Source: Nymphaea colorata
Taxonomy: Eukaryota; Streptophyta; Magnoliopsida; Nymphaeales; Nymphaeaceae
Length of the DNA: 64,000 nucleotides
Assembly: GCF_008831285.2 (NCBI RefSeq)
Contig: NC_045146.1
Span: forward strand, 8,878,972 to 8,942,971
Direction: 5' to 3'
The stretch's first letter is position 1. Every line of letters begins with the position of its first letter. Shown here in pieces: positions 23,880 through 35,039 of the stretch. Under the pieces are notes generated by a model, which had not been told where the DNA came from, made no database searches, and was given only the letters and a program-made list of their open reading frames with translations. A program made the translations under genes and the position numbers.

Positions 23880-24365
23880 ATTGGATAATAGCAGCAAAGT
23901 ATTGAGCAAGCTTTAGAATATAGTTTGAGAAGACGTAGACAGGAGTCAAGATCAAGGCTGTGCAGAACAGAAAATAACCCATGACCTCTGGCTTTGCATG
24001 TAAATCCCCAGCATCCTCAACCTCCCAGCTCCAAAGGCCTGTCCACACAGTGTCTCCAAAGCACTTCCCATACCCAGCTGCCATGATCACCAAAACCCAG
24101 TTCAAATTTCCAACAGAAATCATCCAATACATAGATGATATAATAAAGGACATGCTCCTTAGTGCAGAACAGAAATCATCCAATACGCAAATGATATAAT
24201 CTAGTATATGTTCCTTAATACAGAACAACTAGCAGATAGAAACAAAGCTTTTTTGGTTTGATGTCATGGGCTGCCATGTCTTACCAAGAAGCCAAAGCCC
24301 AGCCCTGCAACCACAGAGTTCTCTATGGACACAGCAGCGAGCTCCATAGCCATAGCTTCTTGCTC
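23880..24365 (-). pseudogene. Captured MATE/DTX transporter fragment (two exons plus intron)
   Basis: On the minus strand an exon ending at 24285 encodes MELAAVSIENSVVAGLGFGF followed by Leu, with a GT donor (CTTG|GTAAG). After a roughly 207-bp intron with an AG acceptor (ATGGCAG|CTGGG), a second exon from 24077 encodes [18 protein letters not shown], then LRMLGIYMQ and RSWVIF. These are signature motifs of plant MATE (DETOXIFICATION) efflux carriers, which export organic compounds with proton exchange, and the junction falls where many plant MATE genes have an intron. A frameshift near 23960 moves the coding frame to [18 protein letters not shown]. Only the first few transmembrane helices are represented and the N-terminus is replaced by unrelated sequence, so it is non-functional. 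Retention of the intron shows capture at DNA level. It lies inside the hAT element, on the same strand as the transposase. Confidence 0.88.
24114..24225. repeat. 56-bp tandem duplication inside the captured MATE intron
   Basis: Two copies of a unit starting CAGAAATCATCCAATAC (24114 and 24170) contain ATGATATAAT and ending CTTARTRCAGAA-like sequence. It lengthens the intron. Confidence 0.85.
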
Positions 24366-25205
24366 TCTATCAGTGATCTCCTGCACAGAGTGGGACTGCT
24401 CTGGTTCTCCAACAGGGGAAGTGCTTTGGAGACAATCTAGCTTACAATGAAGTACGTCAAACATGAGAAGCTAACAACCTAAAAGAATTTAACATGAGAA
24501 AATGTTGTACTTTTACAGATGGATGCACATTCTCGCTGTTCTACTCTTTACTGGCAGGCTGCTGATTCCAAAACATATGTAAAAAACCCATGAAGCAAGC
24601 TTATTACACTTCCATTACTGTTTGGAATGGAATGTGCCTTCAGTTATTACCTATATGTATAACATGCATCATTAAAGACATCTCAGTAAATTCAACTTAT
24701 GAAAGAACGGTTTGAAATAGATTTGGTATGCTTGACTAGAGATCAAAGCATAAGGCATGAAAGCCCATTTTAGCAGAAACCAGCACTAAAGGTAAAAAAG
24801 GGTATGGAATATCCAAAGAAAAATGTGAGTCGAAAAGCAGAAACCAACATACGAGTATTTTCAGGAACATCTTTTACATCATAAACTAAAGCCTGTTCAC
24901 CTTTCACCATTCATCATAAACATTATTAGAATTTAGAACCATATATTTGTATATAAGTATGTTTGTCTCAAGGTAAAATCAAGCATCTAAGAACAAAACA
25001 ATAACTGAACTTAGAACAATACCTAATATTTTGATAGGTTGTATGCATAATATGTTGGAATTGATGTTGAATCATGTCATGCAATCTCATCTTCAGCAGT
25101 ACCCTACAAAAAAAACCAACAATAGTTGATAAGTAAACAACTTCTATAACATATAAGCGTAAAATAAACATGATAAAACTTAAATATACATGCATTTTGG
25201 TACTT

Positions 25206-27293
25206 ACCTTTAGCAATACCGGTACAAGATTCATAGGGTCGCCATACCGTTTTATCCAATCGCCTGCACAAACTAATTCTTCTACTGTTTTTGGGCTCAA
25301 TGAACTCCTAGATTCATCCACAATTCGACCTCCAGTACTAAAAGCAGATTCAGAGGCAACTGTAGTGATAGGAATACACAACATATCTCTTGCCATATGT
25401 GATAAAATAGGGTATTTCAGTTCTTTATCTTTCCACCAAATTAATATATCAAACGAATCATGAGCGGTAACATCACATTTGAGCAATCCATCTTCTAAAT
25501 ACATATCAAGCTCATACTCTGAAGCTTGAAAATGAACATTGTCTGCGTTATTTAAAAAGCTAAAAAATCTTATTCTACTTCTATTGGAGTTGCCACATGA
25601 TGAGTCAGTTCCTCTCATAAAAGTAGTAGAATCACTTTCAACATCTTTATTTAAACCGTCAATTTTTGCAATGCAGCTGTTATAAAGGTCTTGCATTGTA
25701 CTTCTTACTAATGTCATATGTTCTTCTTTTTCTTCTATTTGACAAAAAGTCTTTGAAAAGACAAAGTCTGTTAAACTCAACTTTATCCTTGGATCTAGTA
25801 TCGAAGCAATAGCCATTAATATGTTGCAGGAACTCCAATACTTATCAAATTTTTTCTTCATTTTGAATGTCATTCTCTTCATAAAGCTAGACCCATTTGT
25901 AACTCCTTCTTGTAATAATTCTTGAACCCCCCAAATTTCTAAGAAAAATAGGTTTGTTGTAGGATACTTCGACCCTGAAAAAAGAACAGAAACATTATAA
26001 AATGCTTCAAGAAAAGAACATATTTTTTGTACTCTCTCTCATTCTTCTGCATCCAACAACCAAGTAAAACCAACATCTTCCATAGCATATCTATCAAAAA
26101 CATGTCTGTACATAAGTGCAACTTCCAACATCAAGTAAGTAGAATTCCATCTAGTTGAAACATCTAGCACCAACTTCTTTTGACCATGCATTTCAAATTC
26201 ATCTACTATAACCTAAAAGTTGTAAAGTCTTGATGGGGAACATTTTATGTATTTGACAGCCTCTCTGATCTTATCAAGTTCATCTCTAATTGCAGACAAA
26301 CCATCTTGCACCATTAGATTTAAAATATCTGCACAACAATGCACATGAAAAAATTTACCGCCTTGGTATAGACTTACACCACTTTTCTCTAAAATTTCTT
26401 TTAATGTTCTTACAAGAACATCATTAGGAGAAGCATTATCAACCATAATTGAGATGATCTTCTTTTTTATTTTCCATTCTTGAATATTTTTAGCAATCAC
26501 ATTTGCTAGATTCTTCCCTGTATGAGGTGGTTCGACTTGGCTAAAACCAATTATATGCTTTTGAAGTGTCCAAGAATGATCTATGAAGTGAGCTGTAATG
26601 GAAATATACCCAATTTATTGGTTAGACGTCCACATATCTGTTGTCAAAGCAACGGAAGGAACTCCTTTAAAATTCCTTCAATCTCTTTTTTTCGACCTCG
26701 TATAATTTTGTGACATCTCTTTTCATTGTTGTCCTTGAAATGGGTACCCAATTTGGAAAAGCAACCTTCATTAAAAATCTAAACCAACAATGTTCAACCA
26801 TATTGAATGCATACTCATGACAAACTACCATCTTTGCTATTATTTCTCTTATCTTTTCAGGAACAAGTTTGGCACCATTACTTATTACTTCCTTTGTAAG
26901 GCCTGAAACTTCACTAATCCCAAACCTCAAAGTATTTTGCCTCAAACTACCAGAACGCATAAGACATTTATGTCTTTTCATCGATGATGTACACCCTCCT
27001 GAACTTATAACAAATGTTGTTTTACAATACTTGCATCTACCTTTTTTGACACCACCTACAGTTACTTCTTCAAAATCATTCCAAACTGAAGAAGTTCTTG
27101 CCCTTTGTCTTTTCATACCACCCACAGTTACATCCTCATTTTCAACAGACCTTGTATTAATAGGATCTAAACTGTCATGAGCTATAGACTGTTGTGTAGA
27201 GCTTCCTACATTATGTGGTTCTGTTGAACCTGCTCCTGAACTGCATATTACTTGTTTGTCTTTACTAATAGTATTTTCTATCGGTGAAGACAT
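25206..27293 (-). pseudogene. hAT (Ac-like) transposase, BED finger to hATC, disrupted
   Basis: The minus strand reads as a nearly full-length plant hAT transposase. The first frame (27293 to 26667) starts MSSPIENTISK, has a Ser/Thr-rich leader and a BED zinc finger around residues 68-110 (SSVWNDFEEV, CKYCKTTF, SSMKRHKC). After a frameshift near 26670 the core continues with VALTTDMWTSNQ and IGFSQVEPPHTGKNL, then IMVDNASPNDVLVRTL, FFHVHCCADILNLMVQDGL, LDVSTRWNSTYLML, and NILMAIASILDPRIKLS. The C-terminal dimerisation (hATC) domain follows at about 25480-25206 with YELDMYLEDGL, FDILIWWKDKELKYPILSHM, VASESAFSTGGRIVD and RSSLSPKTVEELVCAGDW. In-frame stops near 26620, 26212 and 26036 and the frameshift make it inactive. 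It lies centrally in the element bounded by 23354 and 29327. Confidence 0.93.
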
Positions 27294-29140
27294 TCTTCTT
27301 CCGTAGATAAAAGGACTAATCTGTAATACAATAATTAACTACAGTTATATAGTGCATTTTTTAAATTCACAATGCTTTTTCGTAAAAAGAAATTAAAATA
27401 AGAAGGAATTAAAGACATGCAACCAACAACAACGCACAAACATAAAATAAGAAAATACATAACAAAGCATGATATGCATCTGGACTAGGATAGGCAATTT
27501 TGTTAATCACTGACTTTTCAAACCATAGAAATTTCTAAAATTTCAGAAATACATATATCAAAATAAACTCAATTTGATTGCTTTTTCTATTGGCCCTTTA
27601 GTGTAATGTGCACTAAATATTATTGCAGGCTTCCCAGCCATGGCCCATGAATGAATGAATGAACAAAAAAAATCATCCTAGGCAACAGAGCAAGAAACAA
27701 CGTGAGAAAATAAATAAAAAGAAAGAATAATAAAAGAATAATAAAAGCTATTTATTTCAAGCCATGAATGACCAGAAAAAATCTTCCCAGGCAACAGAGC
27801 AAGAAACAACGTGAGAAGATAAAGAAAAAGAAAGAATAATAAAAGCTATTTTTTTCAATGTTTCATGCCTAGGCCCTTTAGTGCCTAAGTGAAGGCCTTG
27901 CACACAGCTGGATCTACACATGCTTGGCACACATGTCATAAACAATATATAAAAAGAATTTATGTTAATGAAATAAAAAATCATGTGAACATGAAGGAAG
28001 AAAAAGGAAATGTGGAGCAATGTTGTTCCTGTAAAGCTTGGTGAACAAGATTTAAGAAAGAAAATATTGGACAGGCGAGATTTGAAGGTTTCTAACATGG
28101 CTAAAAAACGTCGACTACTTAGGAAGAGCAAATTTCTTCCAAGCAATCACTTTGCACGAGGAAAAAAAATAACAAAATCTCTTTGACCCCTTTCTGAGCC
28201 TTCTTTCTCATTTCTAACCACCAAAATAGGCATTGCATCAAGAAATTCAAAACAACAAAACAGGTTCACAAAACAGGTAAGAAGGAGGAAGAGGAAGAAG
28301 ATGAACAACAAGGAGAAGAAAGGAAGGTTGAAGGGGTACCTGACGTGAAGGCGGGAGCAGAAAGCACACCTCTAGAAGCAATTACGACCTCAATATTTAT
28401 CCCTTTCTAAGATCTCTGCCAAAATAAAAAGCAAAAAAATGACTAATAAGAGGATGAAGTCAAGGATTTGTTTGAAAGCACAGGCGCAGCACAAGATGTT
28501 CAAAACTTTGACCCCCGGAGGAGCATTAGCATACCATCGGGCGTTAGGCAGAGCAGAGGGCGGTGGTGGGCCGGTGGCGGTGGCAGAGAAGGAAAATGAG
28601 GAGGAAATGCAGACAGTGGGGCTGTCGTTCCCGTGCTTGTGCAGACCCTGCGAAGGTGAGCCTATGAGGATGAGGTGTCACCGTGTCACGGACTCACGAG
28701 AGTTTAAGAGAGAGAGAGGCAAAGAAAGAGCGCATGAAAAAGAGGGGAACATACCTGGTGCTCACACAACAAGCATTGCCAATCTTTTGGGTCGTCTCTA
28801 GATGCCCATTTGTGTTCTTTTCATTGTGTGGACTGTCATGGGGAGCCTAAACGAAAACGCAGACGGCAGGCCGGACGGTGGAGCTGGTGGTTAGATGTCA
28901 AATGCCATTGCCAGACGGTGGAGCTGGTGCCTGGTGGTTAGATGCCGAATGCCGGACGGTGGTCTGGTGGAGATGGTGTGTGGTGGACAGGCGGTGGCGG
29001 TCTGGCGGAGAGGAGAGGACTGGATAGATAGTCGACGGAAGAGAGAGAAAAGGGGAAAAGAACTTATAACCGATCAATTTTTACCCTAAACCGGTGAACC
29101 GGTTTTGGTAAATTTGTGTATCGGTTTTCAAAATTTAAAC
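27294..29140. other. 5' non-coding part of the hAT element
   Basis: No coding signal. It contains an imperfect tandem duplication (27655-27853, about 109-bp period, sharing GGCAACAGAGCAAGAAACAA and AAAGAATAATAAAAG) and a GC-rich stretch at 28500-29010 with repeated GACGGTGGAGCTGGTG phrases (28872-28975). It probably holds the transposase promoter and leader. Confidence 0.6.
27655..27853. repeat. Imperfect tandem duplication, ~109-bp period
   Basis: Shared strings GGCAACAGAGCAAGAAACAA at 27681 and 27790, and AAAGAATAATAAAAGCTATTT in both copies. Confidence 0.85.
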
Positions 29141-29144
29141 GGTT

Positions 29145-29320
29145 TTATATAAACGAGTCGAGTATAAACAAGTCGAGTTCTTAAAACTCGAACTCGACTT
29201 GTTTACTCATTCGAGTTTCATTGTAAGCTCAAACTTGACTCGTTTATAAACGAGTCGAGCTCGAGCCGAGTTTAACCGGGCGAGTTTGAGTCGAGCCCGA
29301 GCTGGCTCGACTCGTTGTGC
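29145..29320. repeat. Subterminal TCGAGT-rich repeats, right end
   Basis: Repeated AACGAGTCGAG, ACTCGAACTCGACT and GTCGAGCCCGAGC strings mirror the left subterminal block of the hAT element. Confidence 0.8.
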
Positions 29321-29327
29321 AGCCCAA

Positions 29328-29335
29328 CAGACAGG
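29328..29335. repeat. hAT target-site duplication (right) CAGACAGG
   Basis: Pairs with 23346-23353, one mismatch. Confidence 0.85.
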
Positions 29336-29644
29336 GCAAGATTTTATAGGTAGATCGGTCTTGTGTCTGGTGTACAGGCAGAATTATGAATAAGAAGATT
29401 AAGATTTAGCGCAAGTTAAATGACATGACTAGTACAGACATTCTCTTGTTATTAGCGTGGAAGCTATGTTTCATGGACACTAAACACTGTGGTTGTGAGA
29501 TACTGGCTATAAGTGTTTAGGGCACGAGTGAAAGGATCATGGCAACTGAAATATATGATTTTTTGAATTTGCTTTCCAAGTTTGTCATAGGAATTGCTTT
29601 TATTATGGTCCGGTTTCTAAACAAGCCTTTTGATTATTTTTTAG

Positions 29645-29875
29645 GATGAAATATTTGTGAAAACTCTAGCCTAATGATTTTGTGACTCTATAAAAGGTTA
29701 TATATGCATTATGCATTGGAATCAGACTGTCTGTTGTTGAGTTACAAAGTTAATTATGTAATTACCAACATCTAGTTCCTTTGCCAAGAAATAGACAGAC
29801 TTACTGTAACTATTGGTTTGCATAATCTAGTTGCTCGCTGATTCCATATTTTTTTGTATACCCAACCACATGTGT
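29645..29875 (+). mobile_element. LTR-like repeat, copy 1
   Basis: Resembles 31625-31855 in order: AATATTTGTGA, then a diverged stretch, then GAAATAGACAGACTTACTGTA against GAAATAGATAGACTCACCATA, then CTAGTTGCTC against CTAGTTACTC. The phrases are typical of old copia-type LTRs. Boundaries are not certain. Confidence 0.45.
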
Positions 29876-31610
29876 GGTCTCTAGGGCTGATTTAACTGAG
29901 ATCTGCTTTTCATTGCTGGAAGCCTCAATGTGTTGAGGATGGCAATAAAAAAATCAGTGGTAGAAAATGCATATAGATGTAGTCTATAGGTTGACTTAAT
30001 GGAGATCTACCTTTTGATTGTTGGAAGCCTACATCTGTCCATGTTGGGAACTATGTCACATAGGTGTGGCGGGGTGCGGGTGCCGAAGCAGCACATTCCA
30101 ATAAATTTAGCCGCGGCAGTGCGGCGAGGGTAATTTTTTTTATTATTAATATATATATATATACACACACACACACATACACACATAACAAAATTGTCTG
30201 TAAACCAAAAAATTACAAATTTACACTATCTACATTCGGTGCTAAGTAAAATATTAAAATCTAAATCAGTAAATGGTATATGAATGTTTACAATACACTT
30301 CAAACATTCAGTGCTAACAGTCATTGCAGCAAAACAAATCAAATTATGGCTACTATAAAAAACTGCATACAGAGGAGAAAGTCATAAAAACATGCTAAGC
30401 AAGTAAACATTCAACAACAGTATAACCATCATTGCAGCAAAACAAAAAACTGGTAGGTGAAAAACATTAACACGTTAACAGTAAAACTTAAGCATATATA
30501 GTGTATACCATGAAAACAATGATCAAACAATTCCACATTTTAGAAAATAATCATTAAACCTTGAACATTACAAAAACAATAATTAAATTAAAGAGAAACC
30601 GCAATGAAAGACAAAGACGCAAGTGACATCAAGAAATCAACTAGATGGATCGCAAACTCGCAGCTGATTCCTGACACATTTGGGTGGAGACCCAGCGGCC
30701 AATGCTTCTAAACTCCAAACGGAGATGGACCAAATGGTCTTGTGCTGCTGCCTTGTGCTAGAGATGCATTGAAGGTTGCTGCTGGTTGTTGGAAGATAGT
30801 ACGCAGTCTCATGTCACCGGAAAACTGTGAGGATTGCCAGGACCCACACACAACAGCAAGGCACCTCAAGGGTGAACGAAGGGCTTTCGGCTAAGTCAAA
30901 GCCCTAATCCCCTTTTGTTTTGTGTTTTAACAAACTATAAACAAATTAAAAAAATAAGCAAATGTAGACTTGACATGGTTGACCGCACTTGACTCACGTT
31001 TGACCCAAATCATGTGCATACGAAAATCAGACAATCTTGGTCAGGTGCGGTCAGCCTCACCCAATTCCCGTTGACTGGCTTTGGGTGCGTCAGAGCGACA
31101 CCCGAGTCTACACGTGCACCTGAGTCGTGTCGTGTCGACTCAGGTGCGGCACTGAAAATGCAGTGTCCGTGTGACCTAGGTTGGGAATTAAAAGGTCGGT
31201 GGTGGAAAATGCCTGAAACTTAATTGGCTTAGAAAATATCGGTTTTTGTTCAACACCAATAAAGAGCTGACTTAGATGCCTTCGGTCATGCTGAATGGAC
31301 CTACATTTAAGTCCCAACAAGCTTGTGAGCGCATGTTTGTACCAAATACATCCACACAGACAAACAAACACACAGGTTAGCTATATATGTTGCATTGTGG
31401 TTGAGACGAGTGTTAGCCTTTTAACATTTGTACAAGTGCTAGAGATCTATAACAAACAACATGCAAACATAGTATATATCAATTAACTAGATTATGCAAA
31501 CCAAGATTCACGAACTTATTGCATTTTGTTGCAAATTTAACACTACAGGTCCTCCCATTATGGTCCATTCAGTAATAATAGTCACTTGAATCATTCTTTT
31601 TGATGAAAGT
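29876..31610. other. Spacer between LTR-like repeats; no gene
   Basis: No open frame with a known motif. It holds a short duplication at 29885-30050 (GAGATCTRCYTTTYGATTGYTGGAAGCCT-like, two copies), a TA/CA microsatellite at 30147-30187, and a GC-richer patch at 30990-31170 with repeated GGTGCGGYA and GTCGTGTCGTGTCGAC strings. If the flanking repeats are LTRs, this would be the non-coding interior of a LARD-like element. Confidence 0.35.
30147..30187. repeat. Compound (AT)n(AC)n microsatellite
   Basis: AT units pass into AC units with one interruption. Confidence 0.93.
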
Positions 31611-31624
31611 ATGATTGTATGGGG

Positions 31625-31855
31625 GGGAATATTTGTGACAATTTTAGACTACTCATTTCCAAAATTTTATTGAAACATTGTATCTACTCCTTAATCAAGC
31701 AGTCAAAGTGTTGAGACAATAAAAAATTAATAATTTGAGTACATCATTATAATTATCTTTTCAGGAAATAGATAGACTCACCATAAATCTTTGTTTGAGT
31801 ACTCTAGTTACTCTCTTTGCTTCTTTTTCTCTGTATAGAATCTCTGTTTACATCT
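31625..31855 (+). mobile_element. LTR-like repeat, copy 2, preceded by G-run
   Basis: A run of seven G (31621-31627) followed by AATATTTGTGACA looks like a polypurine tract next to an LTR. The sequence aligns in patches to 29645-29875. Further right, near 31945, TTGGTGTTAGATCAGAG resembles a mutated Met-type primer-binding site, which would instead fit a 5' LTR; the two readings conflict and the element is too decayed to decide. Confidence 0.4.
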
Positions 31856-32198
31856 ATGCACACATGAAAATTTTGGCGTTGGATTTTTGTACATAACATT
31901 TACAAGTGAAAGAATTTTGTATGACAGATAATGGTAATATCAATTTGGTGTTAGATCAGAGAAAAGAAAAAATAAGGAAAGGAGAGAAAGAAAGCTGTCA
32001 AGGGTGGAGGCAGTAGCAGCACAGACTTAGAGACCTTCAATCCTACTTCTTTGATATATTAACATATAGTTGGATAGAAATTCTACTAAATGGCAAAAAG
32101 TCATAAAACATTAAAACATGTCTAAACATGTCTAAAATCAGACGTGTATGGATCTGGAGTATTATGAGTATAGATCCAATCACATTCATCAATACATC

Positions 32199-32203
32199 TT
32201 AAC
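32199..32203. repeat. Target-site duplication TTAAC (left)
   Basis: Matches 39206-39210, directly outside a TG...CA bounded element. Confidence 0.7.
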
Positions 32204-32607
32204 TGTCACAGGCTGACTCCTTCAGTCCGTGCGACACGGCAAGAACCTAGTTGCCGTCAGCCTTCAAACCACCAAAAGGGCGCAAAGAACATTAAAAAAC
32301 AGTGTATAAAGAAAACAGTGTGAATAAAGAACTCATAATATATTTCACTTGGAAAACTTAATACATCACGAAGAAGGTAAGAAAGGAGAAAAGATCTCAA
32401 CTTGCTTACAGGATGGCCGAAGCCACTTACAGAAGATTCCAATGCCAACCACCCAAAACATAGAATCCCCACACATGACACTTAAACCGGTGGGAGAGAA
32501 CTCCCTTAGAAGTAAACAAGCAATAAGCAAAGGACTCAACATAAGCAAATGAATTATATTGCAAAACAAAGCAAAGGACTGTACATACTCTCAAACACAG
32601 GAGAACA
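32204..32607 (-). repeat. 3' LTR of chromovirus
   Basis: Shares most of its length with 38831-39205 (for example AATAAAGAACTCA, CTTAATACATCACGA, CCGAAGCCACTTACA, AAACATAGAATCCCCACA). On the plus strand it ends GGAGAACA. The outer edge is set at TGTCACAG by the TTAAC duplication; this makes it about 27 bases longer than the other copy, which begins TGCCGTCAAG. Confidence 0.85.
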
Positions 32608-32610
32608 TGC

Positions 32611-32620
32611 TCTCCCCTTC
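32611..32620 (-). other. Polypurine tract of chromovirus
   Basis: GAAGGGGAGA on the minus strand, three bases inside the 3' LTR. Confidence 0.75.
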
Positions 32621-32689
32621 AACTCAAGTATCGTCCTTGGCACCAGCTGCTTCATGGTAGGCTTTGACTTCCAATGGGTAGAGCTGCTT

Positions 32690-34666
32690 CATGCAGAATG
32701 CATAATCCTAGGTTGGATTTTGCTCGCCTATCCACTTCACTTGGTACTTCTTCGGTTCTCTAAGAAAGTTGGTTTTGTGCCGAAATTTTTTTTCCATCTG
32801 ATGGTCCACTGCTCGCTTGATCGGCAAGGCTCGCTGCACGACCAGGTCTCTTTTTGTGATGCTCCTATCTGGGTCTTCCTCATCAAAGTAAAAGGGCTTC
32901 AGGTTACAGACATAGAACACTGAATGCACCTTAAAGTCTGACGGCAGGTCTAGCTTGTAGGCCAACTTCCCGTTCCTCTTCAGCACGGTGAAGGATCCTT
33001 CATACTTCCGAATTAACGACCTGTGTCGACCATGGAAGATGCCCGTCCGGTCTGGATAAAGTTTCACGATGACTTGATTGCCCACTCGAAATTCCATTGG
33101 CCTTCGACTCTGATCTGCAAACATCTTCATCTTCTTAGCGGCCTTGTGTACGAACACCTTAGCCAACTCCGTCTGTTCCTGCCAGTTTCAGACAAACTAG
33201 TAGGTGAAAGTAGGCCGTCCCTTCTCCTGAGCAGCAAGGGTATGAGGCATCAACGGCTGCTGTCCAGTGGCTATCTCGAACGGACTATGTCCAGAAGACT
33301 CGCTCTTCTACAAATTGTAATAAAATTGGGCTACATCAAGTAGCTTCACCCAATTCTTCTGATTTGCGCTGACATAGTGCCGAAGGTATGTCTCCAATAA
33401 GCCATTGAACCGTTCAGCTTGGCCGTCAGTTTGTGGGTGGAAACTTGTTGAGAACAATAAGTCCGATCCCAAAAAACTAAACACATCGTACCAGAACTTC
33501 CCTGTGAAGCGGGCATCACGATCACTGACAATGCTTTTCGGCACGCCCCAATGTTTCACTGTATGTTCCACAAACAGCTCTACCATCTTCTCCGCAGGAC
33601 ATTCCTTAGAGGCTGGGATGAAGGTCGCATACTTTGAGAACCTATCTACAACCACATGGATGGAGCTGAAGCTGTCAACTTTGGGTAAGCAGACGATGAA
33701 GGACATAGAGAGACACTCCCATGGACATTCTGGAATAGGAAGAGGCTTCAAGAAACTGACAGTCTTCTGATTCATCCCCTTGTCTTGTTGGCAGATCAAG
33801 CACGTCTTCACAAAGGCCTTGACGTCATCTCGCTTTTGTGGCTAGTAGTAGCCATGTTCAAGGAGCACCAACGTCCACTCCTGGCCAGGATGACCTGCCC
33901 GCTGCCTACAACGAGTCGTGGCATTCCTTCAACAGCTCTCGCCGAAGTTTTCCCCAACTAGGCACGAACACTTGTCCACCCTTCGACATTAGAAGTTCAT
34001 CACACAACCAGAATGGCAGCGTCTTTCCCGCCTTAGTTGCCTCAACTAAGTGCTTGGCCACAGGATCCTGCGTCATGCCTTCTCGAATCCACCCGAGAAG
34101 AGCACTCTCCAACTGTGCTTCAGATGATGTCGTTCGAGTAGCTGCCAGCTCCGCCTTTCGACTTAACACGTCTGCTACAACGTTAGTCTTTCATGCCTTA
34201 TACTTTAAGGTGAAATGAAATTCCGCAAGGAATTCCTGTCATCGGGCCTGCTTTAGGGTCAACTTCTTTTGAGTCTGGAAGTAGCTCGTAGCTACATTAT
34301 CTATCTTCACCATAAATTGAGCTCCCAATAAATAGTGTCTTAACGTGCGAAGGCAGTGGATAACGGCCCTCATTTACCTTTCATGCACAGAGTATCGCCG
34401 CTCTGCATCTTTGAGCTTTCTGCTTTCGTAGGCAACCAGATGTCCCTCCTACATCAGAACTCTGCCAATAGAAAAATCTGAAGCATCCGTGTGAACTTCG
34501 AACTTCTTGCTATGATTAGATAATCTATGCACAGGCTCCTACGTTAAGGCCTTATTCAATCGATCAAAGGCATCTTCCTCAAGTTCCTCTCAAGCCCAAG
34601 TTGGGTTCTTCTTCAGCAAATCAGTAAGAGGTGCAGTTATCAAAGAATACCCCTCAATGAATTACT
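32690..34666 (-). pseudogene. Chromovirus RNase H, integrase and chromodomain-like tail
   Basis: Right to left: FIEGYSLITAPLTDLL continues the reverse transcriptase connection, then RNase H with FEVHTDASDFSIGRVLM, LVAYESRKLKDAERRYS and VVADVLSRK (ending near 34160). The integrase zinc-binding region has HDSLQRAGHPGQ and FVKTCLICQQDKG (about 33920-33780). The integrase core (33811-33308) has SIVSDRDARFTGKFWYD and FHPQTDGQAERFN, so the second Asp and the Glu are present, but the first Asp is lost: CLSMSFIVCLPK has Ser where SMDF is usual. A GPF-type C-terminal part follows (33166-32708: FRVGNQVIVKLYPDRTGI, YEGSFTVLKRNGKLAYKLDL), then a chromodomain-like YQVKWIGEQNPT and KQLYPLEVKAYHEAAG. Integrase inserts the cDNA, and chromodomains target chromatin. 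Several stops and frameshifts break the frame. Confidence 0.9.
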
Positions 34667-34668
34667 AA
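34666..34668. repeat. TAA target duplication (left)
   Basis: Pairs with 36475-36477. Confidence 0.85.
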
Positions 34669-35039
34669 GGCTGCGTTTGATTGTAAGGAAGAATTTAACG
34701 TGGTAAATTTAACATGGTAAATTTTTTTAGAAAAAAAACAGGATGAAATTTAACCCTCTTCTGATTTGAGGTCCTGTTTGATTGCAGGGAAGTTTTTTGC
34801 AGGGTAAAATTAACTGTGTTTGTTGCATAGGGTAAAATGAAAGAGAGACTTTTTAAGTGACCATTGGAAGATGTGGTTTTTTTGTTTTTCTCCTCCATTT
34901 TCACGTGGATACACTCGCATTTCTCTATATACCAACAAAACATAAAATTAACAAAGTCATCAGTCATCAAATTATTTAAACAAGCAAATCATTGAAGGAA
35001 TAAAAGCTTCATGTCAACACCCTTTAACATACCCACATT

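Larger units (their letters stand above)
23354..29327 (-). mobile_element. hAT transposon carrying MATE gene exons
   Basis: The left end reads TAGGGCTGCACACGAG and the reverse complement of the right end reads TTGGGCTGCACAACGAG, a good terminal inverted repeat. Both ends continue into CTCGAG/TCGAGT-rich subterminal repeats (23375-23530 and about 29145-29310), a typical arrangement of transposase-binding sites in plant hAT elements. The 8-bp flanks CAGAGAGG and CAGACAGG agree at seven positions, as expected for the hAT superfamily. Inside, on the minus strand, lie a broken hAT transposase (25206-27293) and, downstream of it, two exons of a MATE transporter gene (about 23880-24365). The element is 5974 bp. 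Loss of an intact transposase means it could only be moved in trans. It lies about 200-650 bp beyond the At5g39570-like gene at 21976. Confidence 0.9.

Noticed and set aside
23620-24228. 202-residue minus-strand frame starting upstream of [10 protein letters not shown]
   Set aside because: Over its first half it is the wrong frame of the captured MATE exon. Only the [18 protein letters not shown] part is in the MATE frame, after a frameshift.
30060-31185. Possible terminal inverted repeats TAGGTGTGGC... / TAGGTCACAC...
   Set aside because: The ends differ after five bases and the 8-bp flanks do not match, so no hAT element can be claimed.
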